64,000 bases of DNA, taken from Neurospora tetrasperma FGSC 2508. Taxonomy: Eukaryota > Ascomycota > Sordariomycetes > Sordariales > Sordariaceae. The DNA is taken from assembly GCF_000213175.1 (NCBI RefSeq), contig NW_009799179.1, positions 2,217,744 through 2,281,743 of the forward strand. Reading direction: 5' to 3'. This document shows, in pieces, positions 45,787 to 58,200 of the stretch (position 1 is its first letter; each line of letters starts with the position of its first letter). The position numbers were made by a program, and so were the translations under genes. A model generated the notes under the pieces. It was not told the origin of the DNA. It saw only the letters and a list, made by a program, of their open reading frames with translations, and did not search any database.

Positions 45787-48700
45787 ATTGGCGTTGTCCT
45801 GAATGGAATGGTACTCAAGTGACAGTCTGGGCTGTTGGGAAGGCTGACTGTCGATTCCGTAAACCAGAGAATCGGGATCCAATGCGATTCGCCGCAGTCC
45901 GAAATGTGAGGGCGCCCGAGATGCTAGCTACCGTAGAAGTCGTCGATGTGATCCAAGTTGCAAGGTTAATCGCAAGAGATGTTGTTTGGCGGTGGTTTGT
46001 CGCAAATCCACCACAGCACTGCACCGAGGCTGTGCCTGACCCAATCGAGAGACCTGCGGACGGGAAAGTCTGGCGCTAGCTCCAGCTCCACGGACAACCC
46101 GACAGGACCACCACGCGCGATTCTCCTTTTTTTTTTTCCAAAAATTGATGACGGAATAGCTTCAATAGTGAAAGATCTGGTGGGCTGAGTAAGTCGAATC
46201 GATGAGATTGATTATTGGTCGACAGTAAGAGATCGATTTGATGCGGTATTGTAGGTCACGATGCTCGACCGACCGGATTATTAGATGACACAAGTAGAAA
46301 ATGTCGTTGAGAAAAGCAAGAAGGAGACTATCCAGTCGGTAAGCTGGAGCCCTACAATTAGATTGCGACGGTTGGTCTTTTTGTGTTCAGCCTCATCAGA
46401 AAGTGGTAGAAGTCAGGCCTAGACTCATTCCGTCTGGTTGAGTTCTTTCCTCGCTGGTGGGAAGTCGACGACTTGTCAAGCGAGGCGGCGGGCACTGGGG
46501 AAGAAACAATTTGTCCACCGCCCATCGGGACGACGAGGAAACCCGGCGGGGACGAGAAAGCTGGACCCCGGCGCGATCCAGTCTTCGAGAATGGAAGAAG
46601 CATGGGCGGGAGGCCCGGTCCAGGGTTCATTGCTCCACCTCCTCAACGGCCTGTGTAGGCGAGACAGAGGACCACGCTAGTTCACTAACAGCTCAGCGCC
46701 ATGAATGGGTTAAACAATGTTAAAATCTATCGTCGCAACGGGTGGGCGGAAAGAGTGGGAGGACCCGAAAACAGCGGGCGACAGCTGGCTCGTTACCTCA
46801 TAGGCAGGTAACTACCGACCTCTAGTGTACTGTGAGCGGCCAGTGAAAAGATCATGATGGCTGTGCTGGCTGTGCTGGCTGTGCTTGCTTGCTCCCTGTC
46901 TTCTTCTTGCACTTTCCCTTGTCTGCTGGAGTCTCTTCACATTTCGAAAAATTCACAATCTTCCACTTCCCTCTCTGCTCTCCCAAGTCCCAACCAGGCC
47001 AACCCTGCGATGTCCTCCTGAACCCCACAAACTCATGTTTCCTTCTGCTGACGAAAACGGTGTGTTCAGTTGTCCCAGTGGACCCCAGGGCATTGTACCC
47101 ATGTTGTTCGTGAACGCCAATATCAACACTTCAGTTCAGGGGCTGGACATTAGTGTTCGATATATACGGTAAATCTAGCATTTTTGCAGTAATTTTCAAT
47201 TTTCAGTAATTACCGCTAATTCAATGGTCCGTGCCACCGTCCGTGCCCTCCCCATACTGGGCATCAACTGGGCCATCTTTACACTCTCAACATACCGACA
47301 AGCCTCCTCGACTCTCCTCATCGCCAGCCCATCTCAACAACGATATACGATTTTCACAATTTCTCAAGGTTTTACAATTTTCACCCGGTCGTTTGGCCAG
47401 TCTAACAGCATACAATACGACAAATCTGTCACATGACTGGTAAAAATGGTAAAAATGAGAGCATTTTTTCAATTCTATTACCGTAATTATGGAAATTACT
47501 GGTGACGGGAATTTCAAATGGACCACTACTGGACATGTCTTTCATCACTCCGCTGAGGGAATTATCTGTTGGTCCGTCTCTATTATCAAGTTACCTAGTG
47601 ACGGACAATAGAGAGAAAACCCATCAGCCCTAAAAGGATCCGGCCATCTAAGAATCCAAACCCAACCCCGCTTGTCAGACTGAGATGATGAAAGACTGAG
47701 ACGATGAGAGAGAGGGGAAAGAGCTTGGTAGCGAATCGACAGCCGGCATCCCCCTCGCGGTCTACACTTCTGTGGCCAGCTCAACCGATCCAATGAGAGC
47801 GGTGCCACGATGCCACAGTGAGCTAGCTGTAGTGTACGCATGTGGCACAGCTTGCCGAGCAGATGCCTCTGTCTGAACAATGCTGGGCCGCCAAGGTGAA
47901 CGAGGGCGACCTTAATATGTATCCGATTTCAGCAAGAGAGGTGGATTTCGGATCTCAATCCGTTTGGTTCCTATCATATCATTCATACACAGGCAATTGT
48001 TGGGTTGCATATGCTCATTATCTAGAATGTCCGACGTGGAAGCGACTGAGCCTCAGCCCTCCTGGCCGCATAACGTGGCCGGGCATACCTGTGGGCGTTG
48101 ATGTTGGCTTCTCGGAGAGGTCCGCGACCTGGCAGTTCGCTTTCGGTCCGAGATGACAGCTTCTGCCTTTTCTCCAATTCATAAACCGTTCTTCTACCAA
48201 TACTTTTTGGCGTTCTTATTAGGGAATATGGAGGAATCCGTGCTGCTGAAACAGTGGAGGAGGCTATAGCCCTTTCGATTAGAGCTGTCGATTAGGTAGA
48301 TAGCCTCGTGGGGGTCTCCGCTAGTGTAAGTGGCGATACCGCGGCGCCGTCATCTTCTTGCGGGGAACATCCCGCCTTCCCCAGACTTCCCGCGATGGGG
48401 GAAGCATAATGCATGACGGCACTGTCCGGGACCATAGTTCCGGAGGCTCTGTTTTTAGTCTGGCTGGCAAGCGGCTACGGTCGGCGAGACTTCATCTTTA
48501 CTTTGATGCCATCCCGTCAAAGGCAAGGACGGTTCGTAACCATAATGAACACTGTCTCGATGGGATGAAGGCCGTGCTTAGGAGAGAGCGAACAACATGA
48601 CGCCAGCATCGATGGTTGCACAAAGCACCGACTGACCCGAGATCTTGACTGAGCCAATAAGGCATTCGCTAACCCCTCTTTGTGCCGTCTTGTCATCAGA

Positions 48701-49001
48701 TCTTTGGTTGAAGCACTCATTGCAGACATTTGGGATGATGGCCGCCGCGCGTAGACAGTTCAAACGCACAGTCCGAAACAGTTGGAACAGTTGGAGAAGA
48801 GGCATTGCATTGTTGAGTCGTCGTCGTCATCATCCAACATGCTTACAAACACTCAATGTGCATGTAAGTCATAATAGAAGGTATTTCTATGTGTGAAGAG
48901 CTTCACGTATAAATTCTCTTTCTCTTCATGTCTCCTTGTTCACTGAAAGATCGAATCTTTATCCTCGCCTGCTTCTCCAAACAAAGTTTAGGGACTTGAT
49001 C
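45787..49001. other. Long divergent spacer between zinc-finger and fasciclin genes
   Basis: About 3.2 kb without a supported gene. A GGCTGTGCT repeat lies near 46857-46885. Around 47165-47235 and 47440-47525 two AT-rich stretches are loosely similar in direct orientation (GGTAAA...GCATTTTT...AATGG[T/A]CC), perhaps the ends of a small decayed element. The segment nearest the fasciclin gene should contain its promoter and leader. Confidence 0.45.
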
Positions 49002-50678
49002 ATGAAGCAGCAACTCCTCCCCCTCTTTGCGGCTGGAGCCGCTGCACTATACGTGCCTTTCCTGGGAGTCAAGGAAAAACAACTCCTGCCCATTGTCGAG
49101 GACAATTTTGGAGATAACGTTCTCTCCAAAGTCCAAGACACTTGGGACGACTCTGCTTCCTCCCTCTACTCCTCTCTAATCGAGAAACACGTCATCGAGG
49201 AGCTTGAAGCTGCTTTCTACAAGGATCACAAGCATCACGATCACGACCGTGACCGAGACCACGACCGTGACCGAGACCATGACCATGACCATGACCATGA
49301 CCATGACCATGATCATGATCATGACCATGACCATCACGGTCACCACCCCCCGGGCGACACCGACAAGTCTATCTACGAACTGATCAAAGAGTCCAAGTAC
49401 AGCGAGCGCTTCGTCAAGATCATCGACGAGCACGACGATATCAAGAAGCTGCTCAACAATACCGACGGCAACAACAAGCATCACTACACCATCTTCGTGC
49501 CCACCGACAAGGCCTTTGAAAGGTTCCCTCACCATCCTGACCATCCTCCCCCGGAGGAAGTAGTCCGCCACCTTCTCCAACACCACATCCTCCCTTACCC
49601 GCGACCCATCTTTCACCATCATCGTCGTGGTCACCATGATGACCACGATCACTCCCAAGAAGAACAAGAAGCAGAAGAACAACAAGACCTCTTCAACACC
49701 CTAACCTTCCCCCCCCTCCTCTTGTCTTCCCTCCACACCCTCCCCACCGAACTTCACTCTCCCCTCCTCGACCACCGCCCCCAACGTCTTCGCCTCTCCA
49801 TCAGCCCCCCCTTCTTTGGTCACGGCGGCATCCGCGTCAACTTTGTCAACCGCGTCATCATGCCCAACATTTACGCCTCCAACGGCATAATCCACGCCGT
49901 CGACGGCATCTTGTTCCCCCCTCCGCCCGCGCTCAAGGCGGTATCGCTTTTGCCGAGTTTGTTTAGCACTTTCTCCCTGGCGCTGGAGAAGACGGGACTT
50001 GGCAAGGAGTTGGGACATGGACATGATGATGATGAGAACGACAACGACGACAATAACGATAATAATAGGAAGAAGCATCACGGAGGAGGTAAAAAGGAAG
50101 GAAAAGGCCTCACCTTGTTCGCCCCGAGCAACCGCGCCTTTGCCCGTCTCGGCCCCCATCTTAACGCTTTCCTGTTCAACACGGAACCCGGGAAGAAGTA
50201 CTTGAAGGCGATACTCAAGTATCACTTTGTTCCTGAGCACACGGTGTATACGGATGCTTATTACAAGGCTGGCTCCGGTTCTGGTCATCATGATGATGAT
50301 GATAATGATGATAAAAGAGACTCTGATGAGCAGCAGGATGCGGATTACAACTATTACCCGCCGCCGACCCACTACGACTTGGCTACGTTGTTGAGCGAGG
50401 ACGCGAGATTGGGCGTGGATATCAAGAGTTGGAAGGGACATGCGACCATGGTGGTGAATGGATTTAACCGCCCTAGTGTGTTGGATGGACCGGCGGCGGA
50501 TGGCGTCATTCATGTTGTTTCGAGCGTGCTGATTCCGCCGCGCAGGGATCATGGTGGTGATGCACAACAGGAAGAAGAGGAGGAGGTTGGGGAGATGAGC
50601 GTCGAGGAGTTGATGGCTAGGTTGGAGCCGTATATGGATGGGGAGGATGTCGGTCAGTCGCACTCTGGTGATCTGTAA
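49002..50678 (+). CDS. Secreted fasciclin (FAS1) protein with His/Asp-rich repeat
   Basis: An intronless frame of 558 residues from the ATG at 49002; the frame is open a little further up but with no earlier ATG. Residues 1-22 (MKQQLLPLFAAGAAALYVPF) look like a signal peptide. Two FAS1 domains are visible: one from about residue 120 (SIYELIKESKYSERFVKII, YTIFVPTDKAFERFP) to 310 (NGIIHAVDGILFPP), the second from about 315 to 530 (LTLFAPSNRAFARLG, YHFVPEHTVYTDAYY, GVIHVVSSVLIPP). FAS1 proteins act at the cell surface in adhesion. A 40-residue run of alternating His/Asp and Arg/Asp (49228-49345) precedes domain 1, and further His/Asp/Glu inserts interrupt both domains. No GPI signal is seen at the C-terminus. 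Confidence 0.9.
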   Translation: MKQQLLPLFAAGAAALYVPFLGVKEKQLLPIVEDNFGDNVLSKVQDTWDDSASSLYSSLIEKHVIEELEAAFYKDHKHHDHDRDRDHDRDRDHDHDHDHDHDHDHDHDHDHHGHHPPGDTDKSIYELIKESKYSERFVKIIDEHDDIKKLLNNTDGNNKHHYTIFVPTDKAFERFPHHPDHPPPEEVVRHLLQHHILPYPRPIFHHHRRGHHDDHDHSQEEQEAEEQQDLFNTLTFPPLLLSSLHTLPTELHSPLLDHRPQRLRLSISPPFFGHGGIRVNFVNRVIMPNIYASNGIIHAVDGILFPPPPALKAVSLLPSLFSTFSLALEKTGLGKELGHGHDDDENDNDDNNDNNRKKHHGGGKKEGKGLTLFAPSNRAFARLGPHLNAFLFNTEPGKKYLKAILKYHFVPEHTVYTDAYYKAGSGSGHHDDDDNDDKRDSDEQQDADYNYYPPPTHYDLATLLSEDARLGVDIKSWKGHATMVVNGFNRPSVLDGPAADGVIHVVSSVLIPPRRDHGGDAQQEEEEEVGEMSVEELMARLEPYMDGEDVGQSHSGDL

Positions 50679-50960
50679 ACGAGGATGGGGTGGTGTGAGG
50701 TGTATCTAGAAACTTTCTCATTTAGTAACAGGAGAGGGAGTGTGTATGACATGCGGTGTCGTTTGAAGATATGTGATGAACAGTTGTGTTTTGTTATATC
50801 TCCAGTAGCTGCAGAGTACCGAATCCCTCTCGCTCTACGCCTCACACATATGAAGATGAGTCTAAATAAAGAAAAGGTGAATGGAACGCCGTGATAACTC
50901 TTCGCACCTTTCAATAGCAGTCCTGGTCTTACCACCTTCAACCTCTGCCCTATCCACCCC
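50679..50960. other. Convergent 3' spacer
   Basis: This 282-bp interval lies between the fasciclin gene (+) and the SH3 gene (-). It should contain both 3' ends; nothing else was recognised. Confidence 0.5.
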
Positions 50961-52083
50961 TTAGAAGATGGAATTAACCAAATTAGCGCCCATCGTAGCA
51001 CCCGCTCCAAAGACCGCTGCATTACCAAACTTCTTTCCGATACTCTTCCCATGCTTCTCAAACTTGTTCTCTTCCTTCTCCCCCTGCGGTGGAGCGTTAG
51101 GATCATAGACCTGTCCCTGTCCAGCCGGCGGTGGTCCCGGAGGGGGCGCCACATATCCTCCCCCGCCGTACATACCCGCCGGCTGTCCATACCCAGGACC
51201 ACCCGCACCGTAACCCCCAGCTCCCGGATATCCTCCAGACTTCTCGTTGTGTGGACCCTCCCACGCATTCGTACTCTGCACAGGCGCCGCCTCCACCTCC
51301 ACATAACTCTTGGGAAAGATGCCTTCCTGCCCTGTACGGACGCACCGCCCCATCCACCAGTCGGCATTCATGTACTCGTAGACTTGGATCTTGTCGCCTT
51401 TGTCGAAGGAGCAGTCGCGCGCGTCCGAGGCGTCGTATTTGTACAGGGCTTTGCAGTGGGCTATGACCGGCTTTGTGGGGGGTGCTACGGCGGGTGTTGG
51501 TGGTTGGGAGCGGCCTGGCAAGGGGGGTACGGTGGTGTTGTTGGTTGATTGGGAGTATGAAGGGGGTGCCGCGGCCGGAGTTGGGGCTGGGGAAGGGTTA
51601 TTGTTGTTGTTGTTGTTGTTGTTTAGAGAGAGGTTGGAGAAGGCATTGGCGGCGGAGGTGACGGCTGGAGGAGGGTTCTGTTGGAAGCGCGCGGCGATGG
51701 AGCTGACGCCGCCGCCGGTGGTGGTAGCATGAGGTTGGGCGGCTGGAGCAGCAGCGGCGGCGTGTGCGGGAGCAGCACGCGGGGCTGGGACGGGGGTGGA
51801 GGATGTGCTGGAAAGACTGGCTTCAGCGGGGAGGAGGGAGGTGATGCTGTCAAAGGCGTCGTCTGTTATGATGCCCTTCTCGAGGAGGGATTCTAGTTCC
51901 TGTTTTTGGCAGGGCGGGGTGTTAGTGGATGGGCTGGATTACTACCAACTAAACTGAAGGTGAGGGAGAGATGGATCGGGAAAGGACGGTCTGCCCGCCT
52001 ATTCAGCGATATTCGCTTACATTTTTGATGAGACGCAGAGACCGGTTGGTCTCGATGATGCGCTGACGGTCTACTGACACCAT
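50961..52083 (-). CDS. LSB1/PIN3-like SH3 domain protein
   Basis: Two exons, 52083-52021 and 51899-50961 (donor GTAAGC, acceptor ACAG), give about 333 residues. The N-terminus MVSVDRQRIIETNRSLRLIK joins ELESLLEKGIITDDAFDSI, matching the conserved N-terminal helix region of yeast Lsb1/Lsb2(Pin3). An Ala/Pro/Asn-rich linker follows with an Asn run near residue 125. The SH3 domain lies at about 173-224 (ALYKYDASDARDCSFDKGDK, ADWWMGRC, GIFPKSYVEV). A Gly/Tyr/Pro-rich stretch leads to the conserved tail GNAAVFGAGATMGANLVNSI, also a family mark. Yeast members bind the WASP protein Las17 and tune actin assembly at endocytic sites; Pin3 can induce prions. The same actin role here is inferred from family. 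Confidence 0.92.
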
Positions 52084-52985
52084 GACTATTGTGGTTCGAG
52101 GTGTCTGGCGATAGACGAGCGCGGGCGTTGGGTTTCTCTTCTGATGTGAATGATGCTGCTCTCCGGACAGTCGAAAAATTAAACACTTTGTTTTCCGTAG
52201 GTAGTATGAGTAGACTTTATTGCAAGCGAATCCGCTAGGCAGGCAGGTTCGGAAATTGTATGATGGAGTCGGTTGTAATAACGAACTGAAGTCAGATAAG
52301 ACGATGGATCGATGACCAAAGGTGAGCGAGGATGGAAGTGGAAGGCGGGAAGATGCCGTGGCGGGAGGGAGTGGCGCAGCTGGAGACCGTCGGACAACTC
52401 GAACACAGCTGACGCTGCGGCGAGAAAGAGGACGGGGCAGTGCAGTGCTATTGGGGGCAACTCGGCAGCACTAGAGCCGCTCCCAGAACCCCGCCTTCCC
52501 GCCAAGTTATCCGCTGTGGACTCGGTACCTCTACACTACTTACGCAAGACACCACCGCTGATCCCTGAGGGTGTCGTTTGACATCAAACTTGAGATATCA
52601 TAGTGGGCGAATCTTTCTTGCAAAGAACTTAAAGTACATGAATCCTCTATTCATTGAAGCAATATCCAGCTGGTTCCCTATGGCTCAGGTTGATCAACTT
52701 TCAACTTTCAATCGTACAGTCTGCTCCCTGGCTACATCCGCCTCCATTGGATAGGGTTAGGGTCCCGAAAAAGGGGTGTTCCTCCTCGACGACGACATCA
52801 ACGCCATCGTTCAACATGAACCATATGATCTTCCATACAGCACCTAGTCCCTCAATTCCCATACATGTGATCTTCTCGCTATACTTACAGGTACCATCTT
52901 ACTTGTCGTCATTTCGTCTTTTGAGCAAGTGTTTAAGCAAAGAATTATCTTCCCCCGCAGATGAACATTCCCATCCTGAGGACAC
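52084..52985. other. Spacer between two minus-strand genes
   Basis: It should contain the promoter and leader of the SH3 gene and the 3' end of the coiled-coil gene. Open frames here are short and unlike proteins. No repeat or RNA was recognised. Confidence 0.5.
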
Positions 52986-54371
52986 TCAAGGATGTCTTCC
53001 CAATTCCCTCATCAACTCTCTCAAAGCCGGCACAGCCATCTTGACATCCGGAAGAATTTCCTCCAAGTTGCTGAAAGCCGGGCAGTGCTCCTCTAGCTTT
53101 TTCAACACTCTCGCGTCCGAGCGGTCCCAATCCTCCGCGCTCAACTGTTTCGCCGTGTTGGCTATGATAGTGCGCCAGCCATTGGGGATGAATGAGAGGT
53201 GCCTATCAATCAGCTCGTTGGCTGTCTTGGTCCGGCGGGACGGTTGCGAGCGGGAAGGAATGGACAGGAAGGAGACGTCGAGTTCATGATCGAGAAGAAT
53301 GTCTTTAGCGGAGAGGGAAGGGGTAGAGCGGCGACGGGCCGAGTGTGACTCTGACTTGGACGCGAACCGGGAAGGATCACGGACGCGAAATTCCGCGTCG
53401 ACGCTGCGGCGAGGGCTGCGGCTACGAGATGTTGTTGCTGTTGTTGTTGCTGCCGTGCCTTGGGCGTATCTTCCTGGACGGAGATAAAACTGCGAGGTAG
53501 GGCCTCTGTTGGCCGAGGTTGTCGATTCCAGGTCATTGTCATTGTCACTGTCACTTTCTGATGCCAGACGGGTACCAGGATGACGGCCCGAGTGTGTACG
53601 TCGTTTCTTAACGAAAATTAAATGCTCAGAATCAATGCTGCTTGTATACCGGTGTGTAGTTTGAGGACTGGCTGCACCTTGTTGTCCTCTGTTAGCTGGT
53701 CGAGTGGTCAAGTCCAAGCCGAGTTCCTTGGTGTTGGAAGTATCTGTGTGCTTGTCGACCTGAGAGCTGAACGGAACCAGTGCAGACGACGTGTAACTCT
53801 GCACGTTTTCATCCGTAAAAGAAGGCAGCTCCCTTGGGGCAGCGAGATTTCGATGGTCCGGAGAATCCATCTCCCTCAGATTCTTCGGAAAGAACCCATA
53901 TTCCTGCTGCATTTCCATCTCCTCAACACTTCCCTGATTACGCGCCTTCTTCAGCTCTTGGATTTCAGCTTGCATCTTGTGAATCGCCACGAACAGCTCC
54001 CCCCTCATTCTCTCCTCAGCTTGCTGTCTCTTCATGTTCTCTTCCCTGATCCTCGCCATCTCTTCCTCAACTCGGTGGTTCGTTGCCTGCAACGGTTGGA
54101 TCCAATTGCGATAGACATCACCCCCTTGTGGATTAAGCCTTTGTTGCAAGTCATCGACCCTAAGCTTGATGTTCATGACCTCCTGCTTGACCTTCGCCAT
54201 GACCTCCTGGCTGACTTTATGAGCTGCAGCCGAGGTAGAGGCAGACGCGCTGGAGTTGGCGAGGACCGGAAACATTTCTTGAAAGCGGGTATGAAGACCA
54301 AGTAGGTCTCGCGAGAAGCCCTCGAGGTCGTGCCGCAGAAGCGATTCGGAGTCAGGAGGGATTCGCGACAT
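52986..54371 (-). CDS. Unrecognised coiled-coil protein
   Basis: A single frame of 461 residues (MSRIPPDSESLLRHDLEGFS at the start). Residues about 55-150 are charged and heptad-like (VKQEVMNIKLRVDDLQQRL, EEEMARIREENMKRQQAEER), so a coiled coil is likely. The middle is Ser/Thr/Arg-rich and probably disordered. The last 70 residues look folded and helical (FIPNGWRTIIANTAKQLSAE, KKLEEHCPAFSNLEEILPDV). No family is recognised. The frame is intact, with balanced codon use and a plausible N-terminus, so I take it as real. The function is unknown. Confidence 0.7.
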   Translation of the reverse strand: MSRIPPDSESLLRHDLEGFSRDLLGLHTRFQEMFPVLANSSASASTSAAAHKVSQEVMAKVKQEVMNIKLRVDDLQQRLNPQGGDVYRNWIQPLQATNHRVEEEMARIREENMKRQQAEERMRGELFVAIHKMQAEIQELKKARNQGSVEEMEMQQEYGFFPKNLREMDSPDHRNLAAPRELPSFTDENVQSYTSSALVPFSSQVDKHTDTSNTKELGLDLTTRPANRGQQGAASPQTTHRYTSSIDSEHLIFVKKRRTHSGRHPGTRLASESDSDNDNDLESTTSANRGPTSQFYLRPGRYAQGTAATTTATTSRSRSPRRSVDAEFRVRDPSRFASKSESHSARRRSTPSLSAKDILLDHELDVSFLSIPSRSQPSRRTKTANELIDRHLSFIPNGWRTIIANTAKQLSAEDWDRSDARVLKKLEEHCPAFSNLEEILPDVKMAVPALRELMRELGRHP

Positions 54372-55298
54372 CGTGAGTGAGCCTTTGTACGCTGTTACTT
54401 GTCCTTGAAGCTGCTTGGTAGCTTGAATGCGAGCCTATTACGCGAACGGTCAGTATGTTTTGATATTGAACGAAGTGGGACTCAACTTTCATACATGGCA
54501 GAAAAGGAGAATGGGATTGACGTGATAGTCAGGTGAGGGGCGCGGTACGAGTTCGAGATATGTAGCCGGGCAGAGTAAGAGGACGTGAGATTGGCACGGG
54601 AAAGGGGAGTCAAGCAGGATAGTATCTGTATGTAGATTACTAGTAGTATCGAGAAGTTCGTCAGCAGAGATGCTGTTGAATATGGCCAAAGGTCGACGCC
54701 AGGCGCAAATGAGGTAGACCTGAAGTACGTGGTGGAGGAGGAGGAGGAAGAAAGAAGGTGGGGTTGAGGCGGAAGCAATTCGATGCAACTATTTTTCTGG
54801 GAGAGAAAGGCGCGACTGGCAGGCGTGGTTTTTGGAAGAAGCTGAGTACGAGGTCATATCAAAGTGACAAAGGCTAAGTCTCGCATGACGACAACAGCGG
54901 CAGCCTTCAACAGGGCCGGCCCATGCCTATCTCGCAGATGACTGAGTCAAGAGTTGGGATGGAAGACGCCGGCGGGAGGAGGGAAGCATGATGGAAGAGG
55001 CCATACACAGAATGGCAAAGCACGGCAGGAACAATTTTATCCTCCAAAAAGTCAATTTGATTTCATCCATATTAACCACTACATGCTCGAGCAATCATCA
55101 ACTTAACTCGTAGCAATTGCACAAAAAATAGCTCCATGGTCGAAGAATAACAAAGAGCCACAAAAAAAGACCGCGTTCCTCGTATACTGTCCAAAGTCCA
55201 CCATCTCCATTCCATTTCCATCCTCTCCCTAGCATCGACACCAATTCAATATCCATCCCCATAGACATGCGAAGACAGTATTAAACTCCGTTGAGAAG
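54372..55298. other. Spacer upstream of the coiled-coil gene
   Basis: It should hold the promoter of the coiled-coil gene and the 3' end of the WSC gene. Nothing else was seen. Confidence 0.5.
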
Positions 55299-58200
55299 TC
55301 AAGTAGCCTCATCAACTGGGTCGACGACAGGAACCCCAGACTCATCATCCAGACCCACTTGAACTTCACCATCGACATCAATGGTCGGTGCTGGTATGGT
55401 ATCGACATCAGGCACCTCAGGTGACTCAGGAGCTTCAGGCTCTTCAACCCTCGAAACATCCACATCATCAACATCGACGTCGAGATCATCCGTGTCGATG
55501 GACGGAATCGTGGGGAAATCGAGACCCTCCACGTCAATATCGGGGATGTCAAGGTCGCCAACGTCAAAATCGATGTCACCGAACGAAGCGATCAGAGCAT
55601 CGAGAGCGTCAAGCTCCGCTTCAACGTCATCGTAGCCGCCGTCCTCGTCAGCAGCAGAGCCATCCGGGGTTTCCCCGCCAGCAGCTGGGGGAGTGGAACT
55701 CTCCGTGGGACCAGGGATACTGGCGCTGGCCGTGGTATGGTGATTGCTTGAGCTGATGCGGAGGCTAAAAGTGTCATTCCTAGAAGAGCTGTAGTTGATC
55801 ACTCCTGGAATATTCAACTCTTTAGCTCCTTGGCTGTTCCAGAAGATATCGAGGGTCGAGTCCTGGAGGAGGCTGTCAAGCTGTGACTGCGTAAGGCCAA
55901 CCTCTCCCGAGATGGGAATCTCAAACTGATTGGTGCTGCGGGAAAGTGAGTCGGAACTTTGGTCAAGCAGGAGCCTGAAGGTGTCGCTGTGGCTGTCGCT
56001 CATGTCAAGAATTCCAGGAATGTTGAGCACACGCTCACCTTCGCTGGTCCACTCGAGCTCAATGTTGGTAGATTCGAGAAGATGGTCCAATTGCTCCTGG
56101 GTAAGAACAATAGAGCCTGCAACAGGAATCACAACGGCGGGCGGCGGGCCCGCGGGGGAAGGAGGGGAAGGGTGACCACCGGGGCCGCCAGAGAAGCCGG
56201 GTGCTTGAGGGGAACCAGTCTCCTGAGGGCCGCCGGCACCATAGCCTTCGGAGCAAGGGAGCAAAGTGGTCTCGCCAACGTACCAGTAGCCGATGATGGG
56301 GATGCAGCGGCCGGCATCCGGGGGCGGAGTAGGCGCGAAGATGTTAGCCGGAAGGGCAAGGGTCGCAATATCACACACCTCCGCAGGGCCGTTTCCAGGA
56401 GGGAGCACTCCGGTTGGATGGGGGCCAATGTGGGCAACGTTCCTAGCTCGAAGGCTTTGAGTAGGTGCAACAGTCATGCTTGGCTGGGCGCTACTGCTAG
56501 TACTCTTCTTAGGGAATATGCTTCCAATGCCGTTTATTGAGTCGAAAACGGAGTTGAGGATGCCAGCAAAGTCCTTGCCATTGATCACACCAGGACCGGA
56601 TCCATCCGCAGCGGTGGTAAGCGCATCAGTAATAGCACCCGCAAGAGTGATCAGCGAGTCGGTGTCAACAGGACCAGGGGCGGCGACGTCGCTGGGAAGC
56701 GTGTTGAGCGCTGCAAGAACAGTGCTCGCTAGGCCAGCCAGCTCATCCAAGTTGACGGTAATCGGCGGTGTGGCCGGATTGGGGGCGCGAATGTTTCCAG
56801 GAATCAGGCTACCGAGATCCTGTCCACCGAGAACATCTTCAAGACCCGGGACAGCGCTCATCAAACTGCCGAGGTTAAGATTGCTGAGCACATCACCGAT
56901 GAAGGCATCTGAACGGTAGGCGGTGCTGTCCGAGGGATCGCTGGCAAGGGTCTCGAGATCCTGGACATCATCGTTGCTTGTAGAGACAGCACGAGTGGAG
57001 CCAGCTGGCTTCTTGGGCTTGAAGAATGGGTTGTTGTCGAAAATCTTACCGAAGGAGCTGAAGACTCCTTGGAAGGCTGGACCAAAGACCTTGTCAAAAA
57101 TAGCGTTTACAACGGAACCGCTGCCAGTGCCGGAGCCTGAACCATTGCCGGAGCCTGAACCGCTGCCACTGCCGGTATTAGAACCGCTGCCACTACCACT
57201 ACCGGGATCAGAACCGTCACCGGAGCCTGAACCGCTACCACTGCCAGTACCGGGATCAGAACCGTCACCGGAACCTGAACCACTGCCAGTGCCGGGATCA
57301 GAACCGTCACCGGAACCTGAACCACTGCCAGTGCCGGGATCAGAACCGTCACCGGAGCCCGAACCGCTATCAGGATCTGTGCCACTACCGGAGCCCGAAC
57401 CGCTATCGGGGTCTGTGCCACTGCCGGAGCCCGAACCACTATCAGGGTCTGTACCACTGCCGGAGCCCGAACCACTATCAGGGTCTGTACCACTGCCGGA
57501 GCCCGAACCGCTATCAGGGTCTGTGCCACTACCGGAGTCTGAACCGCTGCCAGTGCCAGAGTCTGAACCGCTACTGGAGCCATCTGCGAAACCAGTAAAT
57601 CTCCCGCCCCAGTTACCCATGTCGGCTGAAACAGCAGCAGTTATTGCTCCTTCGCGCTTGAGGTAGCACGGTGCGTCAAGGCCGTTGCTATTGGCAGGGC
57701 CATGCTGATAGATAAACCCAACACAGTCGGTGGTGGTATCGCAAGCCGCAGCACATTCAGCGTAGCTGTCAACAATAACTGTGCCTAGGTCACCATCGGG
57801 ATATTCGATACCACAATCGACATGGTACATTTTGTCTTGAGCAGTGGTAATAGAAACCCCATTGTCATCTGGGCAACTGATTGGAGCTGCCTCATCATTT
57901 GAGACACGTCGGCCTAATCGAAGAACCATTAATTACTGAGCAACACGGAAGGAGGTGAATGGCTTACTGGGTGTACAAGTGTATGTCGGAAAACCGGCAC
58001 CGATGTTCGCCAGGCGTTCTGTGTACACGCCACTCTGGCTCAGAGAATAGACGACAGGTGTAGTTGCACCGCCGCAACTTCTCGTGGCATCGTCTTTGCA
58101 AGGGACTCGGCAAGTTCCCATATCATCGACTTGACCAGGAGTCAGAAGAGAGTTTGAGCAGTAACAGTCCCTGGCGAAATGTTTGACTTAGTATCTTTCT

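Noticed and set aside
47165-47525. Loose AT-rich direct similarity as a small transposon
   Set aside because: The match is patchy, with no clear ends or target duplication; kept only as a remark in the spacer entry.
49701-50663. A 320-codon minus-strand frame opposite the fasciclin gene
   Set aside because: Antisense shadow of a gene with clear FAS1 domains; hydrophobic Ile/Val/Met runs come from reversed His/Asp codons.
56923-57666. A plus-strand frame of Pro/Glu/Leu repeats
   Set aside because: It is the reverse reading of the Gly/Ser/Asp repeat in the WSC gene.
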